Shown here one piece after another: positions 51,831-60,744 of a DNA stretch of 64,000 nucleotides. The position numbers were made by a program, and so were the translations under genes. Each line of letters starts with the position of its first letter. Within the stretch, counting starts at the first letter, position 1. The DNA comes from Gordonibacter sp034932485. Lineage in GTDB: Bacteria; Actinomycetota; Coriobacteriia; Coriobacteriales; Eggerthellaceae. Location of the stretch: assembly GCA_034932485.1 (NCBI GenBank), contig JAYFOQ010000036.1:1-64000 (forward strand), written 5' to 3'. The notes under the pieces are model-generated. The model saw nothing but the letters and a program-made list of their open reading frames with translations, was not told where the DNA came from and ran no database searches.

Positions 51831-53120
51831 ATGCCCACGTACGCAGAGCGGGAAACGGACGAATTGAGGGCGCTCAAGGCGCAGCTGGACGAAGAATACG
51901 CCAGCATTAAGGCTAAGGGTCTCTCACTGAATATGGCGCGCGGAAAACCTGGCGCCGATCAGCTTGATCTTAGTATGCCTATGCTCTCCGTCGTAACCAC
52001 CGCCGAAGATTGTCGTGCCGAGGATGGTACCGATTGCCGTAACTACGGAGTATTGGATGGCCTACCTGAAGCGAAACGATTCCTCGCCATCATGCTCGAC
52101 GATGAGCCCAGCAACATTGTGGTAGGGGGCAATTCCAGCTTGACGCTGATGTATGAAGCCGTAGCACGCTGCTTAGACTTCGGCACACTTGGTTCGAAAC
52201 CGTGGAGCCAATACGAAACAATAAAATGGCTTTGCCCGGTTCCCGGCTACGACCGTCACTTTGGCATTACCGAGGCTTTCGACGTTGAGATGATTCCGGT
52301 TGCTATGACCGAAGAGGGCCCCGATATGGACGAAGTCGAGCGCTTAGTGGCCGACGACCCCGCCATAAAGGGCATTTGGTGCGTGCCGAAGTACTCAAAT
52401 CCCGGCGGTGTAACCTATTCCGACACCGTCGTGCGTCGCCTAGCTGCCATGTCATGCGCTGCCGACGACTTCCGTATCTTTTGGGACAACGCCTACTGTG
52501 TTCACCATCTCTACGACGAGATCGCCGAGCAGGATGAACTGCTAGACATTGCCTGCGCATGTCGCGAAGCGGGTAATCCACACCGCTGTTTCAAGTTTGC
52601 CTCTACGTCTAAAGTAACACACCCCGGTGCAGGCATCTCTGGCATTGCTGCAAGTCCCGAGAATATTGCCGAAATCAAAAAACGTATGGGCGTGGGCACG
52701 ATCGGCTACGACAAAGTAAATCAGCTACGCCACGTAAAGTTTCTCAAAGATGCCGAGGGGCTCGCAAGTCACATGTCAAAACACGCAGCCATTTTGCGTC
52801 CCAAGTTTGAATGCGTGGTAAAAAAGCTCGAGAACGGCCTGTCTGAAGTAGGCGGCTGTACCTGGTCTAACCCACGCGGAGGCTATTTCGTATCGTTTGA
52901 TGCCCCAGAAGGTACCGCCAAGCGCATCGTAGGACTAGCAAAAGAAGCTGGCGTAACCATGACAGGAGCAGGAGCCACTTGGCCCTACAAGCAAGACCCC
53001 ACCGACAGCAACATTCGCATTGCTCCGACGCTACCGCCAACGAACGAACTGGATGCCGCAATGGATGTGTTTGTATGCTGTGTTAAGCTTGCCTATGTCG
53101 AAAAGTTACTGGAGTCGTAA
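51831..53120 (+). CDS. PLP-dependent aspartate-type aminotransferase (class I, subgroup Ic)
   Basis: A 429-residue fold-type I aminotransferase. GLSLNMARGKPGADQLDLS near the start and IKGIWCVPKYSNPGGVTYSDTVVRRLAAM are typical of the large aspartate-aminotransferase subgroup Ic. The PLP lysine is in FASTSKVTHPGAGISG, the carboxylate-binding Arg near SNIRIAPTLPPTNELD. The expected reaction is aspartate + 2-oxoglutarate to oxaloacetate + glutamate; substrate range is not provable from sequence. ATG 51831 has AAAGGAA. Single gene with its own terminator. Confidence 0.88.
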   Translation: MPTYAERETDELRALKAQLDEEYASIKAKGLSLNMARGKPGADQLDLSMPMLSVVTTAEDCRAEDGTDCRNYGVLDGLPEAKRFLAIMLDDEPSNIVVGGNSSLTLMYEAVARCLDFGTLGSKPWSQYETIKWLCPVPGYDRHFGITEAFDVEMIPVAMTEEGPDMDEVERLVADDPAIKGIWCVPKYSNPGGVTYSDTVVRRLAAMSCAADDFRIFWDNAYCVHHLYDEIAEQDELLDIACACREAGNPHRCFKFASTSKVTHPGAGISGIAASPENIAEIKKRMGVGTIGYDKVNQLRHVKFLKDAEGLASHMSKHAAILRPKFECVVKKLENGLSEVGGCTWSNPRGGYFVSFDAPEGTAKRIVGLAKEAGVTMTGAGATWPYKQDPTDSNIRIAPTLPPTNELDAAMDVFVCCVKLAYVEKLLES

Positions 53121-53144
53121 TCTAAGAACAGCGAGAGTAAGAAC

Positions 53145-53183
53145 AAAAGACGCGGCTCCTCATAGGAGTCGCGTCTTTTTACG
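53145..53183 (+). terminator. Terminator after the aminotransferase gene
   Basis: AAAGACGCGGCTCCT / AGGAGTCGCGTCTTT around a 3-nt loop with T run to 53180; one G-U pair. It is about 25 nt beyond the stop. Confidence 0.9.
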
Positions 53184-53186
53184 TTA

Positions 53187-53630
53187 TTATGGCTCGATCA
53201 GGTCCTTAATAGCCTGCACATCAATCTTTCTTATGGGTAGATTAGGTCGTATATCTTCGACCAATTTCTTTACTACCGTAGCTGAACCAACAAGGCTCGT
53301 GCGGCAAAACGGTTTACGAGCGAGGAAAACGGCATACGTAAGCCTCTTTAGCGCATCAATACAAACAAGATGGTGCGGTTGCCGCTTTGCCCAATAATCG
53401 GCGCTGTTTGCAAGTTGAGTCTTTCGAGAAACAAATCGTGTTCACACCATGTCATATGCCATTCCTTCACCGCTTCTGCCGGCTAGCTGCTCAATAAACC
53501 CACGCTTCTCCGCACTCATACAACGATATCGAGCAGAAACCCCTCCCGCCATCGCAGTTTTAACAATATGGGAAAGAGCCGTCGCAAGAACGGTGGATAT
53601 CAGAATGGTGCAACATAGAGTCGCATGCCG
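53187..53630 (-). pseudogene. Gene relic with in-frame TGA
   Basis: On the minus strand one frame is open from 53630 to a TAA at 53187-53189, interrupted once by TGA at 53442-53444. The two halves read as ordinary protein: TAMAGGVSARYRCMSAEKRGFI before the stop, and ALKRLTYAVFLARKPFCRTS then VGSATVVKKLVEDIRP and KIDVQAIKDLIEP after it. Neither half has a good start and ribosome binding site, and upstream there is a further stop. I do not recognise the family. A decayed gene is most likely; chance openness is possible. The rest of the 627-bp gap between the aminotransferase and the DciA-like gene shows nothing else. Confidence 0.4.
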
Positions 53631-53747
53631 TCAGGAAGACGAACAAAACCCGCAGCATGCAAAATTCTTACTTTCCCATTGTTCCCTCAAAGAATGACCC
53701 TATACTGTAGAAACTCTTACTCAGGGTATGACAAGAAAGGCGGATAC

Positions 53748-54656
53748 ATGCAAAGCGTCAGTACGGGATTGTCGAACCTTCTTGCCAGCCTCGACCCCGA
53801 TGCGGCAAAGATGCTTCGCATTGCCCAAAATAACCTTAAATACAAGAAGGCTGTGCAGGATACCTGGGCAGACAGTCCTGATGCGGCCGAGTACCTGCTT
53901 GCTCATACCAACAGTATCTATTTCAAAAAAGACGAAACGCTGCGCAAGGGAGTCGATAAAGATAAGGATAGGTTTGTTTTAGGGGTGTACCTCGACGACT
54001 CAACCGCCCGCGCAGAGGTTAATGCTCGCCGCGAACTGCTGAGGCTAGCTTTAACCAAGGAAGGTATCCATATCGACGAACTGTTAATTCATCCCGCAAC
54101 AAGAGGCGTTAAGGAGCATCATCTATTCCCTGAATCCATAGCGCATATCAACGAACTTTTCGGAAATGATATCCCGCGCGACCGACCGCCTTACGACTCT
54201 CACAAAACAGACATTAACCTCAAGGGTTCAGACCAATCAAACCTCCTTGAAACCCTCAAGCGCGCCTTTTGCCTTGCCTTTGGTGACTTCGATCAAGCTA
54301 GAACCGTCCTCGAAAAAATTGAAGGTGCCGCACTAGCTGAGGTTACATTCCGTAAACACGATGCACGAGGTTTTCGCTGGTACCACTGCCATCTCTACGT
54401 GAGTGAGGCTGACGTAGGGGGGATGAAGTCAATTATTGGAAGATATGGTGACACCATCATATCTCGCGCAAAACCTCTAGGGTTAGGCATTCGGAATATC
54501 CTGATACATACGAGTCCTGCCTCCATCCAAGGCCGTTGCGCTTTTCCGCCCACTGGACGCCCTGAGCCCCTCAAAGACCTCGACCTACAGGAACTTCGCT
54601 CCGAATCGGCACGTATAGCTGAAGAGGTACGTCGAAACGTCCGCAAAAACCATTAG
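53748..54656 (+). CDS. DciA-like (DUF721) protein with apparent duplicated domain
   Basis: A 302-residue protein. The first half follows the DciA/DUF721 pattern: LKYKKAVQDTWADSPDAAEYLLAHTNSIYF, then a beta-strand-helix unit VLGVYLDDSTARAEVNARRELLRLALTKEGIHIDELLIHP. DciA proteins load the replicative helicase in bacteria without DnaC/DnaI. The second half seems to repeat the layout: YHCHLYVSEADVGGMKSIIGRYGDTIISRAKPLGLGIRNILIHTSP. Ordinary DciA proteins are about 100-180 residues. The helicase-loading role is only an inference from the pattern. ATG 53748 has AAAGG at 7 nt. It is alone and convergent with nifJ. Confidence 0.55.
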   Translation: MQSVSTGLSNLLASLDPDAAKMLRIAQNNLKYKKAVQDTWADSPDAAEYLLAHTNSIYFKKDETLRKGVDKDKDRFVLGVYLDDSTARAEVNARRELLRLALTKEGIHIDELLIHPATRGVKEHHLFPESIAHINELFGNDIPRDRPPYDSHKTDINLKGSDQSNLLETLKRAFCLAFGDFDQARTVLEKIEGAALAEVTFRKHDARGFRWYHCHLYVSEADVGGMKSIIGRYGDTIISRAKPLGLGIRNILIHTSPASIQGRCAFPPTGRPEPLKDLDLQELRSESARIAEEVRRNVRKNH

Positions 54657-54664
54657 GGACCACT

Positions 54665-54708
54665 ACAAAGAAAGACGGAGCTGCCAAAGCAACTCCGTCT
54701 TTCTTTGT
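54665..54708. terminator. Bidirectional terminator between the DciA-like gene and nifJ
   Basis: A perfect 16-bp stem ACAAAGAAAGACGGAG / CTCCGTCTTTCTTTGT with a 12-nt loop between converging genes; A and T rich at the base on both strands. Confidence 0.9.
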
Positions 54709-54726
54709 GTTTCTGTTAGAACTATC

Positions 54727-57700
54727 TTACGCCTCAGCGTATACATCCTTCAGCTTCAACAGATGCTGGTAGCGCTCTATTGCAGCCTTCTCATTACGCT
54801 CGAACAGCTCCTGTGCGCGCTCGGGGAACTCACGCGTCAGACGGCTATAGCGGGCTTCGTTCATCAAGAACTCCTGGTAACCACCTGCAGGCTCCTTGGA
54901 GTCGAGCACGAACTTCTTACCTTCCTCAGCGGCCGGATTAAAGCGGAACAAGTTCCAGTAACCGCAGTCAACAGCCTTCTTCATCTCGTCTTGGCAGTTG
55001 GCCATGCCACCCTTGATGGAGTGCATCTCGCACGGCGAATAACCGATAATCAGCGATGGTCCCGGATAAGCCTCGGCCTCCGCAATAGCCTTAATGGTCT
55101 GAGCTGGTTTGGCACCCATGGCAACCTGCGCCACGTACACGTAACCATAGGCCATAGCAATCTCAGTTAAACTCTTCTTCTTAATATCCTTGCCGGCGGC
55201 TGCAAACTGGGCAACCTGACCAATATTGGTAGCCTTAGAAGCCTGACCACCCGTGTTCGAATACACCTCAGTATCAAACACGAACACATTCACATTTTCG
55301 CCGGAAGCCAGCACGTGGTCGAGTCCGCCGTAGCCGATGTCGTAAGCCCAGCCATCGCCTCCAAATATCCAAACAGATTTTTTGGCTAGGTATTCTTTGT
55401 TCGACAAGATACTGGCTGCCAATTCGCTGGTTGCGGCAACTTTCTCTAACTCGGACGCATAGGCCTCGGCTGCACTTTTACCCGTCTCGACGTCATCACG
55501 CGCATCAATCCATGCTTGAGCAGCAGCCTTAACAGCTTCGCTCACATCGCTTGCCAGCAGCTGCTCAGTGTCGGCTACAAGCTTATCGCGCACCGCTTCG
55601 TGACCCAATAGCATACCAAGGCCATGCTCAGCGTTATCCTCGAACAAAGAGTTGGACCAAGCAGGACCATGACCGGCCTTATTTAGAGTATAGGGCGAGG
55701 TAGCCGCAGGACCACCCCAGATCGACGAACAACCCGTTGCATTCGTAATATACATGCGATCGCCGAACAGCTGGGTAACCAACTTGGCATAAGCCGTCTC
55801 GGCACAACCAGCACAAGCACCGGAGAACTCCAGTAGCGGCTGCTTGAACTGGCTGCCCTTCACCGTGGCATCCTCCAGCTCAGGTTTGTCAGACACCTGC
55901 TCCACGCAGTAATCGAATACTGCTTGCTGAATCATCTCGTCGGCTTGATCGACCATAGCCAGCGAATCGCTGGGGCACACGTTCACGCATACTCCGCAAC
56001 CCATACAGTCAAGCGGCGAAACTGCAAGCGTGTACTGATAAACGCCTTTGCCTTTACCTGCCTTGACCGAAACGAGCTTAATACCCTCCGGCGCAGCATC
56101 TGCCTCGGCTTGGGTAAGCGCAAAGGGACGAATGGTGGCATGTGGGCACACGAAAGCACACTGGTTGCACTGAATGCAGGATTCGGCATCCCACACGGGC
56201 ACACTCACTGCCACGCCACGCTTCTCATAGGCGGCAGCACCCTGCTCGAACTGGCCATCCACATGATCGATAAAGGCAGAAACCGGAAGACGATCGCCAT
56301 CCATGCGACCGACAGGCTCCATAATATCGTTAACCATCTTCACCAGCTCGGGGCGACCACTGCGTTCAGGCGTCTGGCTCTCGTCGACCGCATTGGCCCA
56401 GCTTACCGGAACTTCCACCTGAACGAATGCAGTAGCGCCTGCGTCGATGGCACGGTGGTTCATGTCCACGACTTCCTGGCCTTTCTTCAGGTAAGACTTC
56501 GTGGCTGCATCCTTCATGTACTGCAATGCTTCAGCCTGCGGAATAACGCTAGCCAAGGTGAAGAACGCCGATTGTAAGATAGTGTTCGTGCGCTTACCCA
56601 TACCAATCTCGCGCGCTAGATCGATAGCGTTAATGGTATACAGCTTAATGTCGTTGTTGGCGATATAGCGCTTCGCCTCTGCGTTCAAATGATGATCAAG
56701 TTCCTCAGGCGTCCACTGGCAGTTAATCATGAAAGAACCGCCTGGCTTCACATCGTTCACCATGCGGAAACCCTTGGTGACATAAGACGGATTATGACAA
56801 GCCACGAAGTCAGCCTTGTTTACATAATAGGTACTACGAATGGGCGAATCACCAAAGCGCAAGTGGCTAATGGTTACACCGCCGGTCTTCTTCGAGTCAT
56901 ACTGGAAGTAAGCCTGTACGTATTTGTCGGTATGGTCACCGATAATCTTGATGGAGTTTTTATTCGCCCCCACGGTACCGTCACCACCAAGACCCCAGAA
57001 CTTGCACTCGATGGTGCCAGGAGCTGCGGTGTTGGGGCTAACAGGATCTTCAGGCAGCGACAAGTTAGTAACGTCATCGACGATACCTACCGTAAACTCG
57101 CGTGCAGGTGCATCTTTCTCCAGCTCTTTGTAGACAGCAAACACCGACGAAGGCGGCGTGTCTTTGGATGCCAAGCCATAGCGGCCGCCCACAACCGTCA
57201 AGTCACTGCGACCCTCTTGTGCCAGAGCATTCACCACGTCCATATACAGCGGCTCGCCGATTGAACCAGGCTCCTTAGTGCGATCCATGACGGCAATCTT
57301 CGTCACCGTCTCGGGCAGCGCTGCCATAAACTTCTCGGTAACAAAGGGGCGATACAAACGCACCTTGACCAAACCGACCTTTTCGCCCTGGGCGTTCAAA
57401 TAGTCGATAACCTCTTCGACCACATCACAGAACGAACCCATGGCTACGATTACGCGATCGGCGTCGGGAGCTCCGTAGTAGTTAAACAGTTCGTAATTCG
57501 TGCCCAATTTCGCGTTCACCTGGTGCATGTAATCTTCAACCACAGCCGGCAACGCATCATAATGGCTGTTGCAAGCCTCGCGGTGCTGGAAGAATACATC
57601 GCCATTTTCGTGGCTACCACGCATGGCCGGACGCTCGGGGTTCAGAGCATGGTCGCGGAAGGCCTTCACCGCATCCATATCACACATATCGGCCAAATCC

Positions 57701-58266
57701 TCATAGTCCCACGCAGCAATTTTTTGCACCTCATGCGACGTACGAAACCCGTCGAAGAAGTTAATAAAGGGAATACGACCCTTGATAGCGGCCAAATGGG
57801 CCACGGCCGACAGATCCATAACCTCCTGTACATTGGTCTCAGCTAGCATAGCGAAACCAGTTTGACGACAGGCCATAACATCGGAATGGTCACCAAAGAT
57901 ACTGAGCGCCTGAGTGGCAACCGTACGTGCACTCACATGAAACACACAAGGCAACATTTCAGCTGCCATCTTGTACATATTGGGAATCATAAGAAGCAAA
58001 CCCTGGGAAGCAGTATAAGTGGTGGTCAATGCGCCTGCGGCAAGCGAGCCGTGCACCGCACCGGCGGCACCGCCCTCAGACTGCATCTCGCACACTTTCA
58101 CCTTGGTGCCGAAGATGTTCTTCTTACCCTCAGCCGACCAAATGTCGACATAATCGGCCATGGGGCTCGACGGGGTAATGGGGTAAATACCCGCCACCTC
58201 AGTGAACGCATAGGACACATACGCTGCAGCGTTGTTGCCATCCATGGATTTGAATTCTCTCGTCAT
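54727..58266 (-). CDS. nifJ: Pyruvate:ferredoxin (flavodoxin) oxidoreductase
   Basis: A 1179-residue single-chain PFOR, full length. It oxidises pyruvate with CoA to acetyl-CoA and CO2 and reduces ferredoxin, the central step of anaerobic energy metabolism. Domain order: domain I with AGIYPITPSSPMADYVDIWS; gamma domain (FWGLGGDGTVGANKNSIKIIG); two [4Fe-4S] motifs CIQCNQCAFVCPHATIRP and CMGCGVCVNVCPSDSL; the TPP domain with GCAGCAETAYAKL, a further cluster cysteine set, and IFGGDGWAYDIGYGGLDHVLASG. ATG 58266 follows AGGAG; a longer frame upstream is rejected. Monocistronic. Confidence 0.97.
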   Translation of the reverse strand: MTREFKSMDGNNAAAYVSYAFTEVAGIYPITPSSPMADYVDIWSAEGKKNIFGTKVKVCEMQSEGGAAGAVHGSLAAGALTTTYTASQGLLLMIPNMYKMAAEMLPCVFHVSARTVATQALSIFGDHSDVMACRQTGFAMLAETNVQEVMDLSAVAHLAAIKGRIPFINFFDGFRTSHEVQKIAAWDYEDLADMCDMDAVKAFRDHALNPERPAMRGSHENGDVFFQHREACNSHYDALPAVVEDYMHQVNAKLGTNYELFNYYGAPDADRVIVAMGSFCDVVEEVIDYLNAQGEKVGLVKVRLYRPFVTEKFMAALPETVTKIAVMDRTKEPGSIGEPLYMDVVNALAQEGRSDLTVVGGRYGLASKDTPPSSVFAVYKELEKDAPAREFTVGIVDDVTNLSLPEDPVSPNTAAPGTIECKFWGLGGDGTVGANKNSIKIIGDHTDKYVQAYFQYDSKKTGGVTISHLRFGDSPIRSTYYVNKADFVACHNPSYVTKGFRMVNDVKPGGSFMINCQWTPEELDHHLNAEAKRYIANNDIKLYTINAIDLAREIGMGKRTNTILQSAFFTLASVIPQAEALQYMKDAATKSYLKKGQEVVDMNHRAIDAGATAFVQVEVPVSWANAVDESQTPERSGRPELVKMVNDIMEPVGRMDGDRLPVSAFIDHVDGQFEQGAAAYEKRGVAVSVPVWDAESCIQCNQCAFVCPHATIRPFALTQAEADAAPEGIKLVSVKAGKGKGVYQYTLAVSPLDCMGCGVCVNVCPSDSLAMVDQADEMIQQAVFDYCVEQVSDKPELEDATVKGSQFKQPLLEFSGACAGCAETAYAKLVTQLFGDRMYITNATGCSSIWGGPAATSPYTLNKAGHGPAWSNSLFEDNAEHGLGMLLGHEAVRDKLVADTEQLLASDVSEAVKAAAQAWIDARDDVETGKSAAEAYASELEKVAATSELAASILSNKEYLAKKSVWIFGGDGWAYDIGYGGLDHVLASGENVNVFVFDTEVYSNTGGQASKATNIGQVAQFAAAGKDIKKKSLTEIAMAYGYVYVAQVAMGAKPAQTIKAIAEAEAYPGPSLIIGYSPCEMHSIKGGMANCQDEMKKAVDCGYWNLFRFNPAAEEGKKFVLDSKEPAGGYQEFLMNEARYSRLTREFPERAQELFERNEKAAIERYQHLLKLKDVYAEA

Positions 58267-58415
58267 ACACCTCTCCTTTGAAGGGAATCCTGCCCTGACC
58301 GGAAATTCATGCAAAGCGCCGCAACGATTGCAGCCGCAGGATAAGAGCCTAGCCTGCGAACCTCTACCCGTCCTCTCGCTGAGCACCCGTTTCCCCCCAA
58401 GGGAAAACAGTATTC

Positions 58416-58433
58416 ATAATACCAGCACGCTTT
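58416..58433 (-). promoter_or_regulatory. Possible extended -10 promoter of nifJ
   Basis: Minus-strand TGGTATTAT (58416-58424) is an extended -10 element; no convincing -35. It would give a leader of about 145 nt before nifJ. Confidence 0.35.
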
Positions 58434-58838
58434 ACCCGGCTCGAGGGGGCGACGGCAGACGGCATACACGGGGGTGCGGGTGAGCAGGAAACAACCCCAA
58501 TTGTGGCGAGAGCATGAAGAGGAGAAATGGGGTTAAAAAACCTTCATTTCAGCACCCTGCCCGCAAAGTGCGAATGATTTCCATCATATTAACGTAAATG
58601 ATTTTATTTCAGTGACATATAATCTTTTTAACCTATCATGCAGGCTTTATTGATTAATTTTATTTTATTTTAAACTATGATTGAACCGAGTTGCCACCTT
58701 ATCAATATGACTCTCGGATTACAATTCTTTATTTTATCTCTTTTTTACAGGATAATAACCGCGGCATGTGCTCGCATCATAAAAACGCGGGCGTAAGCTC
58801 GGGGATGATAACCCCGTACGAGATTCAGGAGGGAATCT
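58434..58838. other. Intergenic region upstream of the peptide transporter operon
   Basis: The stretch 58550-58690 is strikingly AT-rich with runs of T and A. A short hairpin CGGGG/CCCCG (58800-58816) lies about 25 nt before the start codon of the binding-protein gene, next to its ribosome binding site. No gene is supported. Confidence 0.45.
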
Positions 58839-60449
58839 ATGAACAAAGTAAAAGCATCTTTATCCCGCCGTACGTTTTTGGCGGGCGGCGCAGTCGCAGC
58901 TGCAGCAGCAGGCCTAACCTTGGCCGGTTGTGGCGGCAGCGGCTCAACCGACAAGCCGGCCGAGAACACCTCGACCGACACCGCTACGCCTGCTAAGGGT
59001 GGCTCACTGACGGGCGCCATGGCCTACACCAGCACGAACGTCAACCCCATTGGTAACAGCTCCGCACTAATGTTGGCTGCCACGTGGCACGTGTTTGAAG
59101 GCCTGTATGACCTAGACCTACATACGTACAAGACCTACAACGCACTTGCCGCCGGCGACCCCAAGAAGGTTTCCGATACCGAGTACGAAGTCACACTGCG
59201 TGATGGAGCCAAGTTCTCCAACGGCTCCGCCGTGACGGCAGCTGACGTAGTGAATGCATTCGAGAAGAACATGGCTGACGCAACTTACGGCGCGTTTCTC
59301 TCGTTCATCAGCGGAGTGGCCGCCAAAGACGATGCCACGGTCACCTTTACACTGAAGTACCCCTTCGAGAGCCTACTGAAGGGCCGTCTGAGCGTGGTCA
59401 AGGTATTCCCCGCCTCGCTTACCGATGACCAGCTAAAGACCAAACCCATCGGCTCTGGCCCGTGGGCGTATGATGCAATCAATGGCGACGACGGCGGTAC
59501 CATTTCGTTTTTACCCAACGCCGAATACGCTGGCAAGTATGCTGCCACCGCCGACGACATGAAGTGGAGCATCCTACTGGATGCCACTGCTCGTACGACT
59601 GCCCTACAGGAATCCACAGTCGAGGTCATGGAGAACGTACCTGATGCCAATGGCGACCAGCTACTGGCTGCCGGCGCTACGGTCGAATACATCCAGGGTT
59701 TCAATCAGCCGTTCTTTATGTTTAACACACTGAAGGCACCGTTCGACGACTACCGCGTGCGCCAGGCGTTCTACTACGCCGTTGATGTAGAGAAACTCAT
59801 CGCCAACCAGATGGCCGGTCATGCCGCCCCCATCACGGGATTCCTGCCGAAGGACCACGAGAACTACCATGAGGCCTCTACGGTGTACAAGTACGATCCC
59901 GAGAAGGCTAAGAGCTTACTCAAAGAAGCCGGTGCGGAAAGCGTCAGCCTCACGCTCGTCGTGAACAATAACTGGGTGAAAGATCTTGCTCCCCAGATCA
60001 AGAATGACTTGGATGCCGTTGGCATCAGCTGCACCATCAACGAGCAGAAGGTTAACTGGTCAGAGTATGCTGCGTCTGACAGTGTTCTTCCTTATGACGT
60101 CATGCTAACCCCGGGCGACCCGACCTGCTTCGGCAACGACCCCGACTTGCTCATGAGCTGGTGGTATGGCGACAACATCTGGACCCAAGGTCGTACGTGC
60201 TGGAAGAAAGCAAAAGACGGCAAGTGGACCGAGCTTCAGACACTCATGCAGTCCGCACGCGAAGAAGCCGACACGAAAAAGCAGCAGGATCTGTGGAACC
60301 AGTGCTTCGACATCTTGGCCGAACAAGTGCCGCTGTATCCGCTGTTCCACCGCGCGGTTGCAACCGGTTATCAGGCTAAGAAAATCACTGGTTTCCAGCC
60401 CATCGCTACAACCGGTCTCGTGTTCTTGGGTGCTAGCGCCACGGCATAA
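58839..60449 (+). CDS. Peptide ABC transporter substrate-binding lipoprotein (SBP family 5)
   Basis: A 536-residue binding protein of the OppA/DppA family. The N-terminus combines a Tat motif (LSRRTFLAGGAVA) with a lipobox (LTLAGC), so it is probably a Tat-exported lipoprotein. Domain markers: TYKTYNALAAGDPKKVSDTEYEVTLRDGAKFSNGSAVTAADVVNAFEKN and NQPFFMFNTLKAPFDDYRVRQAFYYAVDVEKL. It should capture oligopeptides or similar solutes. GGAGG precedes ATG 58839. First gene of an operon whose permease starts 295 bp further on, after two strong hairpins. Confidence 0.92.
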   Translation: MNKVKASLSRRTFLAGGAVAAAAAGLTLAGCGGSGSTDKPAENTSTDTATPAKGGSLTGAMAYTSTNVNPIGNSSALMLAATWHVFEGLYDLDLHTYKTYNALAAGDPKKVSDTEYEVTLRDGAKFSNGSAVTAADVVNAFEKNMADATYGAFLSFISGVAAKDDATVTFTLKYPFESLLKGRLSVVKVFPASLTDDQLKTKPIGSGPWAYDAINGDDGGTISFLPNAEYAGKYAATADDMKWSILLDATARTTALQESTVEVMENVPDANGDQLLAAGATVEYIQGFNQPFFMFNTLKAPFDDYRVRQAFYYAVDVEKLIANQMAGHAAPITGFLPKDHENYHEASTVYKYDPEKAKSLLKEAGAESVSLTLVVNNNWVKDLAPQIKNDLDAVGISCTINEQKVNWSEYAASDSVLPYDVMLTPGDPTCFGNDPDLLMSWWYGDNIWTQGRTCWKKAKDGKWTELQTLMQSAREEADTKKQQDLWNQCFDILAEQVPLYPLFHRAVATGYQAKKITGFQPIATTGLVFLGASATA

Positions 60450-60484
60450 AGCAAGCGTAAACAACACCCTTTTATAACAGCATC

Positions 60485-60519
60485 GCAAGGGGCCCGTTTC
60501 AAGGAAATGGGCCCCTTGC
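60485..60519 (+). terminator. Hairpin after the binding-protein gene
   Basis: A 15-bp stem GCAAGGGGCCCGTTT / AAATGGGCCCCTTGC (one G-U) with a 5-nt loop, without a T tract. In peptide transporter operons such hairpins often protect the 3' end of the binding-protein mRNA; here it may give partial termination. Confidence 0.65.
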
Positions 60520-60653
60520 ATACCCTTCAAACGTCCGCAAAACACGCTTATACCGACAACGTGAGCGGAAAGATTTGAAAACCCTTTTCTGCCTGAGGCC
60601 TACCCCTCACTTTTTCGTAGGCAAACCGTATAGACTCATATAGAATGAACACG

Positions 60654-60700
60654 GCTGCGCGCACGGTGCACAGGATAATTGTATGCACCGTGCGCGCAGC
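60654..60700. repeat. 17-bp perfect inverted repeat before the permease gene
   Basis: GCTGCGCGCACGGTGCA (60654-60670) and its exact complement TGCACCGTGCGCGCAGC (60684-60700) flank a 13-nt AT-rich loop, ending 45 bp before the permease GTG. It is not followed by a T run. It could act as RNA attenuator, RNase barrier or a protein-binding dyad. Confidence 0.85.
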
Positions 60701-60744
60701 ATCAATGATAGCGAGTGAGATCCGACAAACGAAAGGAGGATACG

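Noticed and set aside
53442..53444. In-frame TGA as a selenocysteine codon
   Set aside because: No SECIS-like hairpin that I can see just downstream, no selenoprotein family match, and weak start signals; decay is simpler.
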